64,000 nucleotides of DNA from the NCBI GenBank assembly GCA_964034945.1, contig OZ035962.1, positions 53,004,231-53,068,230 on the forward strand, given 5' to 3'. The notes beneath the pieces were generated by a model. That model did no database searches, was not told where the DNA came from, and was given only the letters and a program-made list of their open reading frames with translations. This stretch comes from Chrysopilus asiliformis (taxonomy: Eukaryota; Arthropoda; Insecta; Diptera; Rhagionidae). Position numbers and translations under genes: made by a program. Below are positions 58,241-64,000 of the stretch, piece by piece. How positions within the stretch are numbered: the first letter of the stretch is position 1; every line of letters begins with the position of its first letter.

Positions 58241-59469
58241 AAAAGTGATCCAATAAGAGCTTCCTTTTTTTTTTTAATAAAACACATAATAATTAATATA
58301 CTGAAGAAACTCTTTATTTAAGTTGTTAGTTTGGTTCATGCCATTTAATGTTTAAAGATAATTTCCTTCAAATGTTGCCCATGACTAACTCTTAAATGGT
58401 CCATTCTGTGGGTCCAATTTTCCACCACTCTTTCAAGCATATCGGTCGGTATTCCGCGTTCCGGGTTTATCGACGTAAACAAGAGATTTCACATATCCCC
58501 ACAGAAAGTAATCCAATGGTGTCAGATCACAAGATCTCGGTGGCCAATTAACAGGACCATTTCTTGAGATATCGTTTTCATCGAACGTTTCCTCCAATAA
58601 AGCGATCGTATCGTTAGCTGTATGACATGTAGCACCATTCTTTTGACACCACAAATCTTGAATTTTTGGCAGCAAGAATTCATTGATTATTGCTCTGTAG
58701 CGAGCTGCATTGACATTAATACGCACTCCTTCCGCATTTTTAAAGAAATACGGTCCGATGATGTCGCCTGCCCATAAACCGTACCAAACAGTGCATTTTT
58801 CGGGTTGCATTGGTAGCTCTTGGATTGCTTCTGGCTGTTCATCGGCCCAAACATTGCAATTTTGTCGTAGCCGTTTAACCAAAAATGTGCTTCGTCACTA
58901 AACTCAATTTTTCGATAAAAAAAAGGATCAAGTTGATGCTGTTGCAAGGCCCATAAACCGAAATTAAACCGTAAACCAAGGTCACCCAGCTTTAATTCTT
59001 GAACGAGCTGTATTTTATCCGCTTTTCAACCAAAGTATGCCACAACGTTCCATAAGAGATGCCCAAACCTTGAGAACGGCGACGAATTGATTGATCACGG
59101 TCTTCACGAACACTCTCTGCTACTGCAGCAATATTCTCATTACTACGGGCTGTACGCACTCTGGTTGATGGATGAATGTCTAATAGTGTAAAATTAGTTC
59201 GAAATTTGGTGATGGTTTCACGAATAGTGCGTTCAGTGCGACGATTATGACGACCAAAATGTGGACGAAGAGCTCTATAACAATTCCTAACTGAGCACTG
59301 ATTTTGGAAATAAGTTTCCACAATTAGTAATCGTTGTTCACACGTAAGTCTATTCATGATTAAATGGCACTGAATACTGAACACAAACGTCATATAGACA
59401 AGCCAGTTGACACATAAGAACTGTCAAAACAACCCTATTGGAAAAAGTACCTCCAATTGGATCACCCTT
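58241..59469 (-). mobile_element. mariner-type transposon, 1229 bp
   Basis: Inverted ends AAAAGTGATCCAAT and (complement) AAGGGTGATCCAAT are flanked by TA on both sides (58239-58240 and 59470-59471). The inner end sequence stays similar for ~30 bp. The length and single transposase gene are those of a full-size mariner. The gene is decayed. Confidence 0.88.
58433..59357 (-). pseudogene. mariner-like transposase (decayed)
   Basis: The start is ATG at 59357 (MNRLTCEQRLLIVETYF). The N-terminal helix-turn-helix region (RALRPHFGRHNRRTERTIRE) is followed by the catalytic domain: EFSDEAHFWLNGY with the first Asp, CQKNGATCHTA where the second catalytic Asp of this family (normally QDGATCHT) is Asn, and SCDLTPLDYFLWGYVKS with the third Asp. 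At least two frameshifts break it, between KRIKYSSFKN and the FYRKIEFSDE block (about 58950-58990) and near 58850. It cannot be active, but the inverted ends could still be used by a related transposase. Confidence 0.85.
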
Positions 59470-59471
59470 TA

Positions 59472-60533
59472 TATACGAACGAACACATGCACACACACAG
59501 ACATATTGCGGACTCCTCGAACTGAGTCGATGTCCCGTGGACATCCGGGGATCCGTTATGTTTTCAGTTTTTGAGTGCTTTATACACCTTAAACTTTTGA
59601 CGTTCTTGCGCAATTTACGAGTTTTATAAGAAAGTCATGTGCTGCTCACATAAAATATTTTTGTTATATATTATTATTTTTATGGGAAAATTTTACTTTA
59701 CCGGCGGGGATCGTTTCTAAAGCTTTGTGAATTTGTCGATCAGATGCATAGTTTCCGGATGGCAGATTTAATTTTGATGCTGAGAAAAGTTATGTAAAAT
59801 TATATTCTAGATACTTTCGATTGTGTTAATTTTTCAATTAGGTGCATAGTTTCTGAGGAAATCAAAAACAATACAACGAGTTGTGTCCAGATTATTTGAA
59901 GTCCGCTGAAGATCAGCAATCGTTTTCCCTTCTTGCGGCTTTAAAATGTAATTTAACTTCTCTGAATCAGTGGACCACCGTCAACATAATAATAAACTCG
60001 ATAAATTTCGAAACAAATGATATGAAATAACTGACAGTTAACTCCATAACACAAAAATAAAGATGCGCTGATCAAGGTGTTCACCGTATAGGACGTTGGT
60101 TTGGGAGTGGATCAGTGGTCCGTGCAGGAGAAGGAATACCCCTTAAACTCTCGCCAGAAGCCACGCCCCGGATAGACGAAAGAAAAAGAATCCGTCATTT
60201 CTAAGCTCGGAAAAATCAAGGACGGATACGGGTGATGGAGATGATCCAGGGGAACTGTCATCATAGCAGGAGGCTAGTATTTCTTAAAAGGATGCGGCCC
60301 CGGCTCTTGGTTAAGATCATTGGATAAATAACGATCGCATCCTAAGTCGCATTTTGCAAATTGTTAATTTTGAAGTTGAAATTCTTCTATAAATATTATA
60401 TATTTGAGTGGTAAATTTTTTTTGAAATCATGGGATATTTTTCTTACAATCTCGAAATTCCGGGGTGAATGAATCCCGGGATTTTGTATTCTCTATATAC
60501 AACAGTACAAATAACATTAACATATCTACTTAC
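59472..60533. other. sli intron, nothing recognised
   Basis: No gene or repeat recognised. This is the first kilobase of the 27.4-kb intron after its 5' splice site. Confidence 0.5.
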
Positions 60534-60677
60534 AAGATTTCTAGATCAGGTAAGCCCTTTAACCCTTGTTCGTCCAGGCACATTATTTGATTATTGTCCA
60601 ATTGCAAGCTGCGCAATGATTGGGCTCCCTTGAATATCTTCCTTGGCACAGTTGTGATCTTATTGTGTGATAAGTCT
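60534..60677 (-). CDS. sli: slit exon: two leucine-rich repeats
   Basis: A 144-bp internal exon, exactly two 24-residue LRRs, of the secreted Slit protein. On the minus strand it follows acceptor TTTTTTGCAG (60678-60687) and ends at donor GTAAGT (60528-60533). It begins in phase 2 (A completes a Leu codon) with [21 protein letters not shown], then [18 protein letters not shown], and ends EI plus TT, a split Leu codon completed by the exon at 33131. Each repeat shows the LxxLxLxxN pattern. It is unbroken and close to fly Slit. Confidence 0.92.
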
Positions 60678-61310
60678 CTGCAAAAAAGTTGTTTAGTAAG
60701 AAAAACATTTCATTTTCTTTTCTCTACAGTCATTTCTGTACAAAACAAAACATGAATTTCCAGTGAAATTTTCCGTCCGTGATAAATCGGATGAAAAGTT
60801 TTTCAAAAACTCAATTTAAAGATAAACCAAGCAGGGGAATTATACACCGAAAGCACGAAAATGGACCTGGCTTTCTAACGCGGGAATATTCAACTGAAAA
60901 ATGGTAATGTGAAAATCATATTAATACATAAAAACTATCTGTCTGCTTGTCTGTTTTTCTTTCACGTGAAAACGGCTGAACCCATTAACCTTCCAATATA
61001 GGCATATTGGAAAGTAGCACAAGAGTTAAGTGAAACATAAGCTTGGTTGTTCTTATATGTTACTCTTTCGACCGACAATTACCGAACCGATTGGCCTGAA
61101 ACTCAGCATAAGGGTTTCCAGCTCTAACATGGACTCATTGAAAATTAGGCCGGCAGATGGTGAGCAGAAGGAAGGGATAAAGTAAATCCGAAGTTTAGCT
61201 TTCTTATATATTTCTCTTGCGAGGGAAAACTACTAAGACAATCGGCCTGAAATTCGGCACAAATGCTCATCGGAGTCCATCTCTAACATATCCTAATTTA
61301 AAAGTAGCCC
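60678..61310. other. Upstream sli intron, dispersed repeat
   Basis: No exon recognised. 60940-61300 carries a repeated motif (ACCGACAATTACCGAACCGATTGGCCTG, then AATCGGCCTGAAATTCGGCAC), a fragment of a dispersed insect repeat starting with a short GTCTGCTTGTCTG tract. Confidence 0.5.
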
Positions 61311-61315
61311 AGATG

Positions 61316-61396
61316 GTGGAGGGAGTAAGGGGAGGAAGTAAGGGGTGGGAGTAAGGGGAGGGAGTAAGGGGAGGGAGTAAGGGGAGGGAGTAAAGT
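61316..61396 (+). repeat. G-rich 13-bp minisatellite
   Basis: Six units of about GGGGAGGGAGTAA, with GGGTGGGAG and GGGGAGGAAG variants. The strand has many closely spaced G runs and could form G-quadruplexes. It lies in the intron on the template side of slit transcription. Confidence 0.85.
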
Positions 61397-62050
61397 GAAT
61401 TCTAATACTGGAATTTGTTGTCTTTTTGTTAATTTTTAAAAACCATTTTCAAAAGAAAAAAAAACTTTAAAGAAAAGCACGGAATGCCCTACTTTAGGCT
61501 GTCTAATTTATAACCTACAGAATCTTGTTTTCCTAGGTTTTGTTCTACTCACGCTTTTAGCCAGGCCCAAATTCTAGTAACTAATAAATAAAATGTGATT
61601 TTCGGATTTTGAGGTGACTGGTTCAAGTTTTTAACTTAATAAACATAACTTAGTTGACAATTAAATTATATTCAACGCTATTGAATTGAAAATTTTTAAA
61701 CAAGTTCTGCCTGAAAGGGTTCGGAAGAGTGTATGCCTCTACGAATTATATTGTGTTAAAACCCTTTATCAGAATCTAGTTTCAAATCGTCTGTCAATTT
61801 TACTGACAATACTATACTTTTTTGTAATGATGCTCCAATGGACTCAGGAGTGCCCGAGAAATGTTTTCAGGAAAAATTAAGATGTTTTTAGGAAAATTTA
61901 AGAAAAAATAAGAAATTTTACTTCGTAAAAAATGTTGTATTTTGTTTACTATATTGGATGTTCGCCTATATTGGATTTTTTGCATTTGGGTAATGGTTTT
62001 CACTAATGAAATATAGTTAAATCCTCCATGCAAACAGTTTATATAACATA
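61397..62050. other. Upstream sli intron with repeat fragments
   Basis: GCCAGGCCCAAATTCTAG followed by T (about 61561-61579) resembles a degraded Helitron-type 3' end. 61826-61950 matches the family C right half (ATGGACTCAGGAGTGCCCGAG). No gene. Confidence 0.5.
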
Positions 62051-62470
62051 CTAGCTTGCATGCCCGTCGTAGCCGGGCTAAAGTTTTTTTAAAAAAAAAT
62101 TTTGCACCAAAAAAACCCAGAAATAACTTAAAAACTATTGAAAAAAAAATCTTTATGACTTCAGGACTTCCATTTCGAATATGGAAATTCGAACACCAGA
62201 TTCGAGAGCAGCGACCCTAAAAATATTAGAGGGTTCCGAGGGAAAATTGATTAGGGATATTTGCACTATCTTACAGGACCTTCTGCTTCGAATTTTGAAA
62301 ATCTAACACCGGATTCGTGATCAACGATCCCGAAAACCCCTTAATGCCATTTTCCCCGAAAAAAATAGGAAAAAGGATATATGCGTTATCCTTACAGGAC
62401 CTTTCGTTTCTAATTTCGAAAATCTAACACCGGATTCGTGATCAACGACCCCGAAAACCTCCGGGTGAAA
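62051..62470 (-). mobile_element. TR118 element, ~2.5 units, with clear 3' hairpin
   Basis: On the minus strand the 3' end reads GCCCGGCTACGACGGGC (5-bp stem hairpin), seven bases, then CTAG followed by T. This is the best-preserved Helitron-like terminus among the TR118 copies. Two to three repeat units (CAACGACCCCGAAAACC) are present and the 5' block is missing. Confidence 0.7.
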
Positions 62471-62561
62471 CTTTTCAGCCTCCTATTGAGCAGGATTCAT
62501 GGCGAAAATCGCGGTTTTAAAACACCCAAACCCCCTTTACCACCCGTTTACCCCCTTAACG

Positions 62562-63218
62562 AGATGTCACACTGGCGAATCAGCTCCTGCAGCTGACTGA
62601 TCCCGACATCAGGTCGCGCAGCTGCAGGAACTGATTCGATCAGTTGACCTGGCGCACTGAACTGGGATCAGCTGACCTCCAACGTCAAAATGTCGGACTC
62701 GGAGGAAGAACTTCTCCTTATTTCTCTGCTAAAAAAAACTGAATCTGTGCAATCATACAAGCATCTACCTTTTTCTACAGCTTGTACGATTGTTGTGTTT
62801 AATTTCTCCTATTCGATGGACATCGTATTTATTTTCTCTTGTTCCAAAGTTTATTAGTTAAACAGACTTGTGAAAGTTTTATGATGTCCCCAACTAGAAA
62901 TTATTTTAAAGTCAACATTATATGAAGTAGAGAGCCTATAACCTAGAGAGTGGCTATGCTACCTTAATAGACTGTGCTACTGATGAAAAAAATATTGAAA
63001 GATATCCTTTTATTTTATTTAATCTAACAAAAATGACATTAGAAACTACCCGACATGTTCCTGATATCAGCTACATTTAGGTTAGTTCAAGAGAGCCAGC
63101 TACGTTTCCCAGACACGCAGCTGCATATTTTTTGCAGTGTGCCATGCGCCATTGGATTACATGTGCAACTGATGTCGGGATCAGTCAGCTGCAGCAGCTG
63201 ATGGCCAGTGTGACATTT
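62562..63218 (+). mobile_element. Transposon deletion derivative with ~50-bp inverted ends
   Basis: Ends of the type ATGTCACACTGGC...CTGCAGCTGACTGATCCCG are inverted copies (62563-62612 and 63168-63217), rich in CAGCTG. Internally only a short start of a gene remains (62690). The overall plan fits a PIF/Harbinger-like element, but no clear 3-bp duplication is seen, so the assignment is tentative. Confidence 0.55.
62690..62857 (+). pseudogene. Truncated N-terminus of a transposon protein
   Basis: 55 codons starting MSDSEEELLLISLLKK, then unrelated hydrophobic sequence to a stop. Acidic starts of this form are common in insect PIF/Harbinger-type transposase or nuclease genes. Its place inside the inverted ends at 62562-63218 supports that reading. 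Confidence is low because so little remains. Confidence 0.4.
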
Positions 63219-63894
63219 CGCTTAGCGGTACATTTTTCGGAAAACCCCACCTTAGTGAGCGCCTACGTGATGGTTGGGACATACTGTGAAAGTTTCGCTG
63301 AACCGCTAGCTTCAGCGGTTTGGACTGGGCGTTGATGAGTCAGTCAGTCAGTCAGGTTACACGACTTTATAATAGATCTCAGATTGATCCACTCTCGCAA
63401 AATCTCTGTGAGTCAATTCCAATTACATTCATTAAAAGCAGCTAGTATAGTCATATATAAATTTCGAGGAAAATTTCGCATAGAAACGAACTTACATTGT
63501 AAGGTTTGATGTTTTCTGAGTGCATTCATTGCATTTTAACGTTTATTTGATTTATGTTACTATTTATTTGGAATCGAATCAAAAAATGAAACAGCGGGAA
63601 GATGATACCTTTCATACATAATTAAACCTCAAATGATGGAAAATTGGATATTTATGTCGAAGTTTTTTGTCCAAAAAAGTTTTTGAATTCGGCGCTACTT
63701 ATGATAGAAAATTGAAATTTGGCTCAGAACAAGTTTTTACAAATAGTTAAACTCTCCAATACAAAGGGGGAATTAATTTTTCAAAAAAAAAGCAAGGTGT
63801 CTGTCTCGTAGAGACGGCCAAAAGACGTGGATCCGCCTACAACGATCGCCAATAGATATTTAAGTAAAAAATTTTAGTGAAAAGGAAATTAAGG
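63219..63894. other. Upstream sli intron, nothing recognised
   Basis: Includes a short (GTCA)4-5 tract near 63338-63354. No gene or exon recognised. Confidence 0.5.
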
Positions 63895-63899
63895 AAACC

Positions 63900-64000
63900 A
63901 ATCTGGCAATTATTGAAAATCCGTATGGTGATTTAAGTGAACGGCGAACAGTTGTATCAAAATTCTTATTTGAAGTCAAACTTTCTAATCAGATATTTTT
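63900..64000 (-). mobile_element. HINE-A 3' end, cut by window edge
   Basis: The CAATCTGGCAATTATTG hairpin half, the subterminal repeat (ATCCGTATGGTGAT) and the start of the core. It continues beyond the window. Confidence 0.7.

Larger units (their letters stand above)
33132..60533 (-). other. sli: 27.4-kb sli intron
   Basis: Defined by donor GTAAGT (60528-60533) and acceptor TTTTTAG at 33132 on the minus strand, joining two exons whose codon phases match. The contents are almost entirely transposons, listed separately. Confidence 0.85.

Overview
The window is eukaryotic, almost certainly from an insect and probably a fly. It is AT-rich, has no operons or ribosome binding sites, and is packed with arthropod-type transposons. 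Two minus-strand exons of the axon-guidance gene slit (sli) anchor it. An LRR exon at 60534-60677 splices in matching phase to an LRR-CT exon at 32896-33131. The 27.4 kb between them is one intron. Bases 1-32895 belong to the next intron downstream and 60678-64000 to the one upstream. I found no other host exon, so nearly everything else is intronic transposon sequence.

Downstream intron (1-32895). A degraded Helentron (Rep-helicase-endonuclease rolling-circle transposon) lies at 5098-11987. A nearly identical inverted copy of 5.7 kb of it lies at 13893-19598, flanked by a perfect 169-bp direct repeat. Both copies carry the same stops and frameshifts, so the second is a recent inverted duplication and not a new transposition. 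Short elements (HINE-A) with CCCGTATGGTGA subterminal inverted repeats share the Helentron 3' end and recur across the window. This intron also holds a LINE with an intact ORF1 and a deleted ORF2 (24.0-26.0 kb), a hAT relic, an RNase H-bearing LINE relic interrupted by a piggyBac-type MITE, a gag-protease relic, fold-back MITEs, and elements with an internal ~118-bp tandem repeat (TR118) that end in CTAG.

The 27.4 kb intron (33132-60533). A TR118 array is followed by a canonical Helitron (36.8-42.1 kb) with a TATA/initiator promoter and ten 23-residue STPR-like repeats at its N-terminus. Next come a ~1.2 kb (CAGACTGA)n array, a 5'-truncated LINE, a pogo/Tigger-type element with a paralogous empty site, a 177-bp satellite array, a second Helitron (5'-truncated, with a well-formed GC-rich hairpin 3' end) and a decayed mariner with TA duplications.

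Two rolling-circle systems therefore coexist here. One is the Helentron with HINE-A relatives. The other is the canonical Helitrons, with TR118 elements as possible non-autonomous relatives. The three-part sharing of the Helentron 3' module (Helentron, HINE-A, 177-bp satellite) and the inverted Helentron duplication are the most unusual observations. All transposon genes except LINE ORF1 are visibly broken.
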